Assembly: GCA_963575745.1 (NCBI GenBank)
Contig: CAUYUJ010000879.1
Location: forward strand, 25,001-45,000
DNA: 20,000 nt
Source of the DNA: Prorocentrum cordatum
Lineage: Eukaryota > Sar > Dinophyceae > Prorocentrales > Prorocentraceae
Direction: 5' to 3'
Each line of letters starts with the position of its first letter. The stretch's first letter is position 1. Positions 1 to 7,928 of the stretch are shown piece by piece. Made by a program: the position numbers and the translations under genes. The notes under the pieces are model-generated. The model saw only the letters and a program-made list of their open reading frames with translations, was not told the origin of the DNA and did no database searches.

Positions 1-1018
1 CTGGGGGCCTCTTGGGGACTTCTTGAAGCCTCTCGGAGGCCTCTTGGGAGCCGCTTGGGACTCTTGGGGGCCTTAAGGAGCGGACAGCTCGAAATGTCTG
101 TTCGTGTTCTCCATCTGGGGTCCCTCTTGACGCGTTCTTTGGTCCGTCTTGGGTTGCCTTGGAAGCCCCTGCGGCTTTATGGGGGGCCTCTTGGGCCGTA
201 TCAGTGGCCTCTTGGGGGCTTCCGGGACCGCTTTGGAGCGTCGGGAAGCCGAAAAGGCAGACACCCGAAAATGCATTTAAAACCTATGGAAAATCACTGA
301 TGTTTGCCTCTTGGGGCAATTTTGGGAGTGCTCTTGGAAACCCCTTGGGCCGTGTTGGAAGGCTTTGGGGCCGTCTCGAGGCCATCTTGAGCGAGTTAGA
401 GCGATATTCTGGATGTTCTGAGCCCTCTTGAAGGCCTCTTGGTGCCCTGTTCATATGTTTGGGGGCTGTCTTGGGCCCTCTGGGGGCCCCCTCCTGGGTC
501 CCCCCGCCTCGGGGGGGCTCTTGGGGGCCTTGTGGAGCGTCCTAGTGGCTTTTAGTGGGCCTCTTTGGGCCTCTCTGGGGTCTCTAGGAGACCTCTCGGG
601 GCCTCTTGGAAAGCCTTTTGGGGGCCCCTTGGGTACTCCTGGGGACCTCTAGGGGCGTAGAGCTTTAAATGTCCGTTCGGTAACCCCCTTCCGGGCCCCT
701 TCTTGAAGCGTCCTGGGGCCCTCTTCGGCCGTCTGTGCGACCTCTTGGTGTGAAATCCCAAGAAGCGAATATAAGGTAATTTCTGGAGGGAAGGGGGCAG
801 TTTTGCCTTTTGGGGCTCTCTTAGGAGGCCTCGTGGGGGCCACTTGGGGCGTCTTGGGGGCTTCTTGGCGGTGTTGGAAGCATCTCTGAAGCCATCTTGA
901 GCCACCTTGGCAGTCTTGGAGGGCATCTGACTCGTCGTGGAGCGGGGACGGAAGCTCCTGGAGGCCCTGGACTGCCATGGAGGAATGAGCCTGGCCCCCC
1001 CCCCTGGGCCTGGGACGC
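1..1018. repeat. Dispersed 'CTTGGGGCC' repeat family, block A
   Basis: The block is built of degenerate short words such as CTTGGGGGCC, CTTGGGCCGT and CTTGGAGCGT, with an A-rich module near 250-300 (GGCAGACACCCGAAAATG, then AACCTATGGAAAATCACTGATG). The same order of modules recurs at 8930-9000, 9240-9310 and 9570-9630, so this is a diverged copy of a roughly 320-bp unit. A second partial unit starts near 655, where 'AGCTTTAAATGTCCGTTCGG' matches 'AGCTCGAAATGTCTGTTCG' near 84. Short open frames cross it on both strands but are low-complexity and differ between units. I see no gene. Confidence 0.8.
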
Positions 1019-1034
1019 CGTTTCTTTTGTTTGT

Positions 1035-1061
1035 TTGATTGTTTGTTTCTCTCTTTCTTTT

Positions 1062-1110
<49 letters not shown>

Positions 1111-1438
1111 TTCTCTCTCTCTCTCTCTCGCTCTCTCGTTTTCTCTCTCTCTCTCTCTCCCTCTCTCTCTATATTTATATATATATATATGTTTATAATG
1201 TGTATATATATGTGTGCGTGTGAGAGAGAGAGTATGTGCATATATGTGTTGGACAGAGGGAGGGGTACATATATGTTTTGTGTACACACTAACATGTATC
1301 TATGTTTGTGAATGTAGAGAGGAGTATATACATATGTACGTATGTATAAATAGAAAGAGATATATACATGCATGTATATACATATATATATATACATGAA
1401 CATCTATGTGTACATATATACATATTTATGTGCACATG

Positions 1439-1477
<39 letters not shown>

Positions 1478-1480
1478 GTC
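1035..1480. repeat. Compound microsatellite (TC)n, (TA)n, (TG)n
   Basis: A TC/CT tract runs from about 1057 to 1170, followed by alternating TA and TG/TATG words to about 1435 and a second TC tract at 1440-1474. There is no coding evidence. The long pure polypyrimidine tracts could in principle form triplex (H-DNA) structures, which is inference. Confidence 0.9.
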
Positions 1481-1555
1481 AGAGTGCGGGGGCCGAACGG
1501 TCATCCATTGTCCCTGGGTGCGTGGCTGAAGTGGGGATCCGTAATGAAAATTGCG

Positions 1556-1652
1556 TTTGTTGCGTTGTTGTTGTTGCTGTTGTTGCTGCTCTTGTTGTCG
1601 CTGCTGTTGTTGTTTCTGTTGTTGTTGTTGTTGTTGCTTGCAGTCGTCGTCG
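1556..1652. repeat. (TTG/CTG)n trinucleotide tract
   Basis: An imperfect GTTGTTGTTGCTGTTG tract. It translates to runs of Leu, Val or Cys on the plus strand and Gln or Asn on the minus strand. These homopolymer frames lack flanking protein-like sequence, so I treat it as a simple repeat. Confidence 0.85.
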
Positions 1653-1663
1653 TCCCCGCGACG

Positions 1664-1925
1664 CAGCCGACCCACCCGCGACCAACCCGCGACCCACCCG
1701 CGACCCATCCCGCGATCCGCTGGCGACACACCCGTGACCCACCCGCGACCCACCCGCGACACGGCCCGCGACCCACCTGCGACCCCTTCGCGACCCATCC
1801 CGCGACCCGCCCGCGACCCAGCCGCGACCCACCCGCGACCCAGCTGCGACCCACCCGCGACCCGACCCGCGACCCGACACGCGACTCACTCGCGACCGAC
1901 CTGCGACCCACCCCGCGACGCACCA
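1664..1925. repeat. 11-bp minisatellite, consensus GACCCACCCGC
   Basis: About 24 imperfect head-to-tail copies of GACCCACCCGC run with occasional length variants. Because 11 is not a multiple of three, the three frames give the same rotating Arg/Pro/Thr/Asp peptide, which explains the stop-free frames seen here on both strands. No independent coding signal is visible. Confidence 0.85.
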
Positions 1926-2055
1926 ACATTGCTTTGCGGCGGGCTCGTTGCATAATGTGTAAGACATTGGCGTCTGCGGCGGGCTTCTTCAGAGCCTCGC
2001 AGACTGCCGACGTCCCCGCCGCCTCCTCACTCTTATCCGCAACTGCGGGGCGCAT
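1926..2055. other. Unique-looking spacer, nothing recognised
   Basis: Mixed sequence between the minisatellite and the next microsatellite. It contains two related words, TGCGGCGGGCTCGTTG and TGCGGCGGGCTTCTTC, about 45 bp apart. No gene, RNA or element is recognisable. Confidence 0.5.
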
Positions 2056-2061
2056 ATTTAT

Positions 2062-2166
2062 AAATACAGCTATACACATATATATATATATATATATAAA
2101 TATATATAAATATATATATACATGTATATGTGAATATGCCGATTTGTCTATATATATATATATATG

Positions 2167-2199
<33 letters not shown>

Positions 2200-2226
2200 G
2201 CATATATATGTGTATATATACACACA
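2062..2226. repeat. (TA)n-rich microsatellite
   Basis: Nearly continuous TATATA with interspersed CATA, AAATA and TATG words. Confidence 0.9.
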
Positions 2227-2460
2227 AGGCTGCATTGGCGCTTCGCGCCATGCACCTTGTTCTTTGAAGACTTGGAATCGTTGGCCCGTGGTGCCATCCT
2301 TTTTTCCATCTTAGCCGCGATCCGCTGGTTCGTACTTCGGAGAAGCGCAGGAAGAGCAGAAAGGGGGGCATTCAACCTGGGACGGGCCGAAACTGCGAGT
2401 TGGAGGCCGCGGGCGCATGGAATGGCGCATATGAGTGGGGGCCGCGCGGGAAACAACTGG
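2227..2460. other. Unique-looking sequence with a small hairpin at 2232-2253
   Basis: No gene recognised. A compact inverted repeat lies at its start: TGGCGC (2236-2241) and GCGCCA (2245-2250) around a TTC loop, extended by GCA/TGC with one bulged T. The rest is mixed-composition sequence without obvious repeats. Confidence 0.5.
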
Positions 2461-2512
2461 AATCCCGGGTTCGCAACCGAATTTCCCGAAAATTGGTTGC
2501 GAACCCGGGATT
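2461..2512. repeat. Perfect 18-bp inverted repeat (hairpin)
   Basis: The left arm at 2461-2478 (AATCCCGGGTTCGCAACC) is the exact reverse complement of the right arm at 2495-2512, with a 16-base spacer. The spacer can extend the stem (AATTT against AAATT) with one bulged G, leaving a loop of about five bases. Both arms contain GGTTCGCAACC, which is one base from the Pol III B-box consensus GGTTCGANNCC. That resemblance may be chance. No clear transcription unit is recognised around it. Confidence 0.85.
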
Positions 2513-2731
2513 ATGAGCAGAATGCGGTCATCTTCAAGGAATATCAGATGAAGGGGGCGCGGGGCGGCGGAGTGGTGCGATTTGGAAGGCGGCGGGTTTG
2601 ACGGGCAGGGCGTTGGTCGGCTTGGCTCTCACGAGCCGTCGGGACCCCCTTTTGAAGGCCGCTGGGCCGCCCTGGGGCGCTGAAGCCCTTCGAGTAGGTT
2701 CGCGGGGGTTCTCCCGGAGCCGTGTGGAGCG
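2513..2731. other. GC-rich spacer, nothing recognised
   Basis: No repeat unit, gene or RNA can be supported. Short stop-free frames exist on the plus strand but lack recognisable protein features. Confidence 0.4.
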
Positions 2732-2795
2732 GTCCTCCTCCTCCTCCTCCTCCTCCTCCTCCTCCTCCTCCTCCTCCTTCTCCTCCTCCTCCGCT
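2732..2795. repeat. (TCC)n trinucleotide tract
   Basis: About twenty TCC units with one TTC interruption. It gives poly-Ser on the plus strand, with no coding context. Confidence 0.95.
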
Positions 2796-2811
2796 TAAGC
2801 CAATGGAAAAT

Positions 2812-3900
2812 TAATGATTTGGAAGTTTTTGGAGCTTCGCCAGAGCTTCCCAGGGAGCCTCCTGAAGCTCTGTGGAGCTCTCTTGGGGCCTCCTTGGGCC
2901 CTTTCGGGGCGGGAGGCTCGTATTTTCAGTTATCTGGTCCTCCCTAGGGCCCTTCGTTGGGCCGTCTCGGAGCGTTCGTGGGCCGTCTTGGACCGTCTTG
3001 GGGCGCGTCTTGGACCGTCTTGGGGCTTTTCAGGACGCTCTGGGAGCCCCTTGGGCCGTTGTGGAGCGGTTTGGGGGGCTTCTTGGGCGGTCTGGGAACG
3101 TGGGAAACTCGAAAAATCGAGGACGCTGAAAACATTTAAAAAACGAATGAGAAAGTAACATTTTTGAATGTTTTTGGAGCCTCACCGAAACGTCTTAGGG
3201 GGCCTCCCGAGGCCCTTTGGAGCTCTCTTGGGGTTTCCTTGGGCTCTTTCGGGGCAGGAGGCTCGTATTTTCAGATCGTGGTCCCCCCTAAGGCTCCTCT
3301 TTGGGCCGTCTTGGAACGTTCGTGGGCCATCTCGGACGCGTCTTGGGCCGTCTTGGGGCTTTCTCAGAGCGCTCTGGGAGCCTCTTGGGCCGTTGTGGGG
3401 CGGTTTGGGGAGCTTCTTGGGCGGTCTTGGAGCGTCGGACACCCGAAAAAGCGAGGACGCTGAAAACATTGAAAAACCATGGAAAAGTAACAATGTGGGA
3501 TGTTTTTGGAGCCTCACCGGAGCTACTTAGGGGTCTTCCCGAGGCCCTGTGGTCTTCCCGAGGCCCTGTGGAGTTCTCTTGGGGTTTTCTTGGGCCTTCT
3601 CGGGGCGGGAGGCTCGTATTTTCAGTTCGTGGTCCCCCCTGGGGCCCCTTTTTGGGCCGTCTTGGAGCGTTCGTGGGCCATCTCGGGCGCGTCTTGGACC
3701 GTCTTGGGGCGCCCTCAGCGCGCTCTTGGAGTTTCTTCGGCCGTCTTGGAACGGTTTTGGGAGCTTCTTGGGCGGTCTGGGAGCGTCGGAAACCTAAAAA
3801 AGCGATGACAAACATTGAGAAACCAATGGAAATTCAACGATTTTGTTCTCTCGGGCCCCCTTTGAGAACGGTCTTGGGGCTCTCGCGGAGGGTCTTCAAG
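2812..3900. repeat. Dispersed 'CTTGGGGCC' family, block B, units of about 330-345 bp
   Basis: Three clear tandem units are anchored by the word TTTTTGGAGC followed by TTCGCC or CTCACC, at 2834, 3179 and 3511 (spacings 345 and 332), plus a partial fourth. Each unit has a G/T-rich part (GGGCCGTCTTGGAGCGTTCG words) and an A-rich junction such as GACGCTGAAAACATT. A 19-bp slipped duplication (GTCTTCCCGAGGCCCTGTG twice) sits at about 3532-3570. The frames through it are low-complexity Trp/Gly/Leu-rich shadows. Confidence 0.85.
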
Positions 3901-4084
3901 GCTACCCGGGTGCTACCCTGGACTGTCTTGGGTGTCTCTGCGGGCTTGCGCCGACCGATTTGGCACTGCCGCTCGCCTGCGTGCACGCCTTGGAAAGGAT
4001 TTTCGGCCACCCCCGTGGCACGGATCCGGGGTGTCCCCTTTCGGGGGGGGGGGGGGTCCGCACCCCCGGAATGATAAAAATATA
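3901..4084. other. Spacer with a 14-base G run
   Basis: Mixed sequence ending in a G14 run (4043-4056). The run is flanked by weakly complementary CCGGGGTG (about 4025) and CACCCCCGG (about 4061), so the G tract sits inside an imperfect hairpin. No gene is recognised. Confidence 0.5.
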
Positions 4085-4138
4085 AAAAAGGGCATGTGTG
4101 TGTCTCTGTATCTACATAGATAATGTGTAAAATATAAA

Positions 4139-4180
<42 letters not shown>

Positions 4181-4235
4181 TATATATACATATATGTCGA
4201 CATACGTATGCATACATACATATTTATACTTAGCC
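4085..4235. repeat. (TA)n/(TG)n microsatellite
   Basis: TATATA-rich tract with TATG and CATA interruptions, ending just before the downstream flank of the transposase gene. Confidence 0.85.
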
Positions 4236-4287
4236 GCGCCCGCTTCTCATTGCGTTCGCCAATGCTCTGTGCATTGCGCAGGCGTCC

Positions 4288-4809
4288 TCAGATCGCGGCG
4301 TTGCGCGCGACGAAGTCATTGGACGCGGCCAGGCCCCGCATCACGCTGGCCATCGCGCCGCCGACGTTGACGTAGAAGACGTACTCGTCCATCTCTGCCT
4401 CGCTCAGGTGGAGGTGGCCGCAACGCTTGCGTGACCATCCCTTGGCGCGAGCGTTCTCCGACTCCACGTCGTTGGTGTGGAACCCAGTCTTCTTGTCCCT
4501 GTACTGGTTGCCCTCGTGAACCACCGCGGGGGGGCTCTCGAAACCTAGTTTCCCCAGGGCTGAACGCGCTGAGGCCGACGGGGCGTCGGCCTTGCGCGGC
4601 AGGAGCTTGTGCGTCACCCTCTTCCTGAGGTCCTGGCGCGTGTAGACGTCGGACTTGTTGCCCACGAGTACGGCGATCCAGAGCCAGCGGCCGTTGCTCT
4701 TCAAGTTGGCGGCGGGCCTCTTACGAATGGCTACGTTCTTCCGCGGGGGGGCCCTCTTCATCGGCTTCTTCATCGGCCTCTTCATCGGCCCCTTCATCGG
4801 CCCCTTCAT
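4288..4809 (-). CDS. Merlin-like transposase, C-terminal catalytic part (frameshifted from the upstream frame)
   Basis: The open frame is 173 aa, but its ATG at 4809 is probably not a true start. Residues 1-22 are an out-of-frame reading of the acidic repeat coded upstream. From about residue 23 it continues the transposase: GRWLWIAVLVG (40-50) matches the strand after the first catalytic Asp, D75 is the likely second Asp, and HTNDVES (111-117) is the family signature with the third catalytic residue (N113 or E116). It ends in the usual helical tail (EYVFYVN). The two frames overlap at 4721-4809. Skipping one base, most simply within the G7 run at 4745-4751, would join them into a protein of about 686 aa. 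The cause may be sequence error, a real inactivating indel or frameshifting. The stop is TGA at 4288-4290. Confidence 0.7.
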   Translation of the reverse strand: MKGPMKGPMKRPMKKPMKRAPPRKNVAIRKRPAANLKSNGRWLWIAVLVGNKSDVYTRQDLRKRVTHKLLPRKADAPSASARSALGKLGFESPPAVVHEGNQYRDKKTGFHTNDVESENARAKGWSRKRCGHLHLSEAEMDEYVFYVNVGGAMASVMRGLAASNDFVARNAAI

Positions 4810-6349
4810 CGGCTTGCTCTTGAGCTTGAAGGAGCCCTTTCTGCACTTGCTGGGTGTTGTAGACCGTCCGCGCTGGCAATCGCTTCAGGATCTGCTTCCG
4901 CACCAGCTTGGTGGTCCTGCGCGGCCCTGCGCGCGCCGTAGTGGCCCCGCCTTTGTTCACGCTCCTGGATTCGAGCACCCATCCGTCCGCCTTATCGACG
5001 CCGATCACCGTCTCGTCGACGACCACGGTGTCCCCCTTCTTGCCGCCGACCATGAGGGCGTCCAACGCAGGCAGCGCTTTCCCCGGGCATTCCTGGTAGA
5101 GCTGCTTCCAAACGGAGATCGTGCCCCTGTGAATGTTGCCGAACAGGTCGGCCATCTCGTCTTGGGCGTCCTTGAGGTTGCGCCCCAAGCGGAGGTTGTT
5201 GATCAAGTACAGGAAAGGCATCCACGAGTTCACAGGAACCTTCGTGAGGAAGCCGCGCGAGTTCACAGGTTCGCAGAAGTGCTTGTGCCCGACGGTCTTG
5301 CACGACCAGCGGTAGGTGTTCCACTCGCGGTCGGCGCGGGCTTCGAACTTCGTCGGCCCGCCGCACTCGGCGCACCCGCTAGGCCGAGCAGCGACGCCGT
5401 AGTGGAGGAATATGGCAATCGCGCGCAGGCTGCGGCACATTGCCATCAAGAACGCGCGCCCGAGCGGTGTCTTGCCGACGCTGGGCTCCCCAACGAGGAC
5501 AAGCGAGTGGTTGCTGCTGATGAGATCCGCCATGGCATTGAGAACGAGAAGGTTGAAGTGCTCATCGCAAAGGGTCACGATGTTACTGAACTCCTTCTTC
5601 GCCAGAGCGCCCTCCGCCGCCAAGGAGCGCAAGGACTTCTCAACGAGGCCGATGGGCCATCCGTGGAGGGGCACCCCTGCCCTCATTGCGATCGTCTGCC
5701 AGCGCGCCTGCTGCAAGCCCACCGTGGACTTCGGGGCCTCGTTGATGATGTAGTCGAAGCCAGCGTTGATCTCATCGTCGCTCTTCTCATAAAAAGCGTT
5801 CTGGGTGGCCTTCGCCTTGGCTTCGGGCGAGAGGAAGAATTGGCGAAACTGTTTGCCGCCAAAGGCTTCAAACACGCATTGCCAGACCTTCGCGCCGATC
5901 TTCGGGTGCACGAAAACCAGCCTCCGCGGCGCCCCATAGGCCAACTCCTTGAAGGGCGCGAACTTCATCTTACGTTCGGGGCTCTTAAGGACGATGTGCT
6001 TGAGGATTGTTTCGGCGCCGTCCTGGCCGTCCAAAATAGCGAGCTGGAGCTGAGTTTCTGGCGGGGGCGGGCTCTTGAAACCGCACGGCGCTGGGAGGCC
6101 GCTCCAGTCGTTGTTCTCGGACGCTTTCTTGTAGAGTGCATCCAAGTTGGCTGGGGCGGCATCCGCGTGGTTCACAACTAAGTCGATGTAGTGTGCCAAA
6201 GCGTTGTCCTGCGGCGTCACTTCCTTGGTGAACTCGTCCAGGATGTCAGCCGTGATCCTCGTGGGAGTTGTCGGGGTGACCAGCGGCGCCGAGAGTGCGC
6301 GCAAGAAGTACCCCTCGACGCGCTCCTTGATGCCCTCGTACATGGCCAT
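4721..6349 (-). CDS. P-loop/Merlin-like (IS1595/ISXO2-type) transposase, N-terminal part
   Basis: The frame is 542 aa from an ATG at 6349, and an in-frame TAG at 6416-6418 supports this start. Residues 1-280 match nothing I recognise. Residues 287-294 (GEPSVGKT) fit Walker A (GxxxxGK[ST]) exactly, preceded by a hydrophobic strand (LVLV). From about 320 it reads as an IS1595/ISXO2-like transposase: a zinc-ribbon-like Cys set (C326, C329, C350, C359), a helical region 365-420, then VVVDET with D445 as the probable first catalytic Asp. An acidic ADEG/ADEE repeat (five copies, residues 513-532) follows. The frame ends at 4721-4723, after running out of frame past a G7 run. The rest of the catalytic domain lies in the next frame. 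The transposase call is from motif order. The ATPase part is weaker, since only about 30 residues separate Walker A from the zinc ribbon, too few for a whole ATPase fold. Confidence 0.75.
   Translation of the reverse strand: MAMYEGIKERVEGYFLRALSAPLVTPTTPTRITADILDEFTKEVTPQDNALAHYIDLVVNHADAAPANLDALYKKASENNDWSGLPAPCGFKSPPPPETQLQLAILDGQDGAETILKHIVLKSPERKMKFAPFKELAYGAPRRLVFVHPKIGAKVWQCVFEAFGGKQFRQFFLSPEAKAKATQNAFYEKSDDEINAGFDYIINEAPKSTVGLQQARWQTIAMRAGVPLHGWPIGLVEKSLRSLAAEGALAKKEFSNIVTLCDEHFNLLVLNAMADLISSNHSLVLVGEPSVGKTPLGRAFLMAMCRSLRAIAIFLHYGVAARPSGCAECGGPTKFEARADREWNTYRWSCKTVGHKHFCEPVNSRGFLTKVPVNSWMPFLYLINNLRLGRNLKDAQDEMADLFGNIHRGTISVWKQLYQECPGKALPALDALMVGGKKGDTVVVDETVIGVDKADGWVLESRSVNKGGATTARAGPRRTTKLVRKQILKRLPARTVYNTQQVQKGLLQAQEQADEGADEGADEEADEEADEEGPPAEERSHS
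4753..4812 (-). repeat. Five-copy 12-bp repeat inside the transposase gene
   Basis: GCCGATGAAG plus two purines is repeated five times on the minus strand, coding Ala-Asp-Glu-Gly/Glu in the main frame and Pro-Met-Lys-Arg/Gly in the frame of the C-terminal part. It separates the first catalytic Asp from the rest of the domain, together with a basic stretch before it. Such a long charged insert is unusual for the family. It ends next to the G7 run where the frame changes. Confidence 0.85.
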
Positions 6350-6449
6350 AGCGAGTCGAGGCGGCGCGGCGGGCGGCCGAGACGCGGCGAGAGCTTTGCG
6401 GTCGAGCCCAAACAGCTACGAGCTAATGCCGTTCGCTCCTCTCGGCGTA

Positions 6450-7493
6450 GCTCCGCGCCCGCCACGGAGGGGCATCCGTTTTTTGGGATGCCCCTCCAGA
6501 GCAGCGCCGTGGAAGCGCTTTGCAGTGTTGAAATCTTGGTTTGTGGTGCGGTATCATCACTGATGCTGGGCCGTTGCTGGTGTCGTTGCGTAACAAGTGT
6601 GCGACCATGTGGCCTTGTGTTCGGGCACAATGATGGGAACCCGTTTTTTGGGTTCCCTCCTGGGTCCGCGTCCGCCACAGAGGGGCATCCGTTTTTGGAT
6701 GCCCCTCCAGAGTAGCGCCGTGGAAGCGCTTTGCAGTGTCGAAGACTTGGTTTGTGGTGTGGTGTCATCACTGATGCTGAGCCGTTGCTGGTGTCGTTGC
6801 GTAACAAGCGTGCGGCCATGTGGCCTTGTGTTCGAGCACAGTGATGGGAACCCGTTTTTGGGTTCCCTCCTGGGTCCGCGTCCGCCACGGAGGGGCATCC
6901 GTTTTTCGGATGCCCTCCAGAATAACGCCATGGAAGCGCTTTGCAGTGTTGAAATCTTGGTTTGTGGTGTGGTATCATCACTGATGCTGGGCCGTTGCTG
7001 GTGTCGTTGCGTAACATGCGTGCGACCATGTGGCCTTGTGTTCGGGCACAATGATGGGAACCCGTTTTTGGGGTTCCCTCCTGGGTCCGCGTCCGCCACA
7101 GAGGGGCATCCGTTTTTGGATGCCCCTCCAGAGTAGCGCCGTGGAAGCGCTTTGCAGTGTCGAAGACTTGGTTTGTGGTGTGGTGTCATCACTGATGCTG
7201 GGCCGTTGCTGGTGTCGTTGCGTAACAAGCGTGCGGCCATGTGGCCTTGTGTTCGAGCACAATGATGGGAACCCGTTCTTTGGGTTCCCTCCTGGGTCCG
7301 CGTCCGCCACGGAGGGGCATCCGTTTTTCGGATGCCCTCCAGAGTAACGCCATGGAAACGCTTTGCAGTGTCGAAGTTTTGGTTTGTTGTGTGGTATCAC
7401 CACTGATGCTGAGCCGTTGCTGGTGTCCTTGCGTAACAGGCGTGCAACCATGTGGCCTTGTGTTCGGGCACAGTGATGGTAACCTGTTTTTTG
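6450..7493. repeat. 211-bp tandem repeat, five copies in alternating A/B types
   Basis: The anchor word GCCAC[AG]GAGGGGCATCC occurs at 6461, 6674, 6884, 7095 and 7306 (spacings 213, 210, 211, 211). Copies 1, 3 and 5 share one set of variants (GCCACGG; GTGGTATCA in 3 and 5, GCGGTATCA in 1). Copies 2 and 4 share another (GCCACAG, GAAGACTTGG, GTGGTGTCATC). This gives a higher-order period of about 422 bp. Each copy holds two hairpins: GAGGGGCATCC with GGATGCCCCTC, and GGGAACCC with GGGTTCCC, both around a GTTTTT-like loop. Long frames cross it on both strands, but 211 is not a multiple of three and they change register between copies, so I do not call a gene. Confidence 0.95.
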
Positions 7494-7800
7494 GGTTCCC
7501 TCCTGGGTCCCTTCCTGGGTTCCCTCCTGGGTCCCCTCCTGGGTTCCTTCTTGGGTCCCCTCCTGGGTTCTCTCCTGGGTACCCTCGTGGGTTCCCTCCT
7601 GGGTCCCTTCCTGGGTTCCCTCCTGGGTCTCCTCCTGGGTCCCTTGCTGGGTTCCCTTTTGGGTCCCCTCCTGGGTTCCTTCTTGGGTCCCCTCCTGGGT
7701 TCCCTCCTGGGTACCCTCGTGGGTTCCCTCCTGGGTCCCTTCCTGGGTTCCCTCCTGGGTCTCCTCCTGGGTCCCTTGCTGGGTTCCCTTTTGGGTCCTC
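7493..7800. repeat. 12-bp minisatellite (GGGTTCCCTCCT) with a 132-bp higher-order period
   Basis: About 25 copies of GGGT[TC]CC[CT]TCCT run head to tail. A distinctive variant, GGGTACCCTCGT, occurs at 7577 and 7709, exactly 132 bp (11 units) apart, and the variants between repeat in the same order. The first unit is the GGGTTCCCTCCTGGGTCC end of the last 211-bp copy. Reading frames give Gly-Thr-Gln-Glu tetrapeptides on the minus strand and Pro/Gly/Leu-rich peptides on the plus strand, which follow from the 12-bp period alone. Confidence 0.95.
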
Positions 7801-7928
7801 TGCAGGAGCGTCTCTGGGACATCTCTGGGGCCTCCCTGGTGCCTCTCTGGTGCCTCCAGGGGTGTCCTGGGGCCTCCTGGGAGCGTCCGGAGCCGTCCGC
7901 CCCCCACGGGGGCCTGGCGGAGAGGGGT
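7801..7928. repeat. Diverged piece of the 'CTTGGGGCC' family
   Basis: Words such as TCTCTGGGGCCTCC, GTCCTGGGGCC and GGGAGCGTCCGGAGCCGTCC resemble the G/T-rich half of the dispersed family. It directly precedes the A-rich foldback, in the order expected for one family unit. Confidence 0.5.

Larger units (their letters stand above)
4236..6420 (-). mobile_element. Putative Merlin/IS1595-like DNA transposon, ends not resolved
   Basis: This interval is the non-satellite sequence carrying the split transposase gene, bounded by a TA microsatellite on the left and the 211-bp array on the right. Merlin elements normally have terminal inverted repeats and 8-9 bp target duplications. I looked in both flanks and found no convincing inverted ends, so the limits given are only the limits of non-repeat sequence. 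It may be a degraded copy, or a domesticated or host gene containing a transposase domain. Confidence 0.4.

Noticed and set aside
4655-6181. 508-aa plus-strand open frame over the transposase gene
   Set aside because: It mirrors the GC-rich minus-strand gene, which carries recognisable motifs in order. The plus-strand product shows none.
4236-6460. Terminal inverted repeats of the putative Merlin element (CATTGCGTTCGCC near 4250 and AATGCCGTTCGCTC near 6424)
   Set aside because: The two words are similar in direct, not inverted, orientation and the match is short. It cannot define element ends.
6450-7493. CRISPR-like array
   Set aside because: The 211-bp units are repeated in full with no unique spacers, and the context is eukaryotic.
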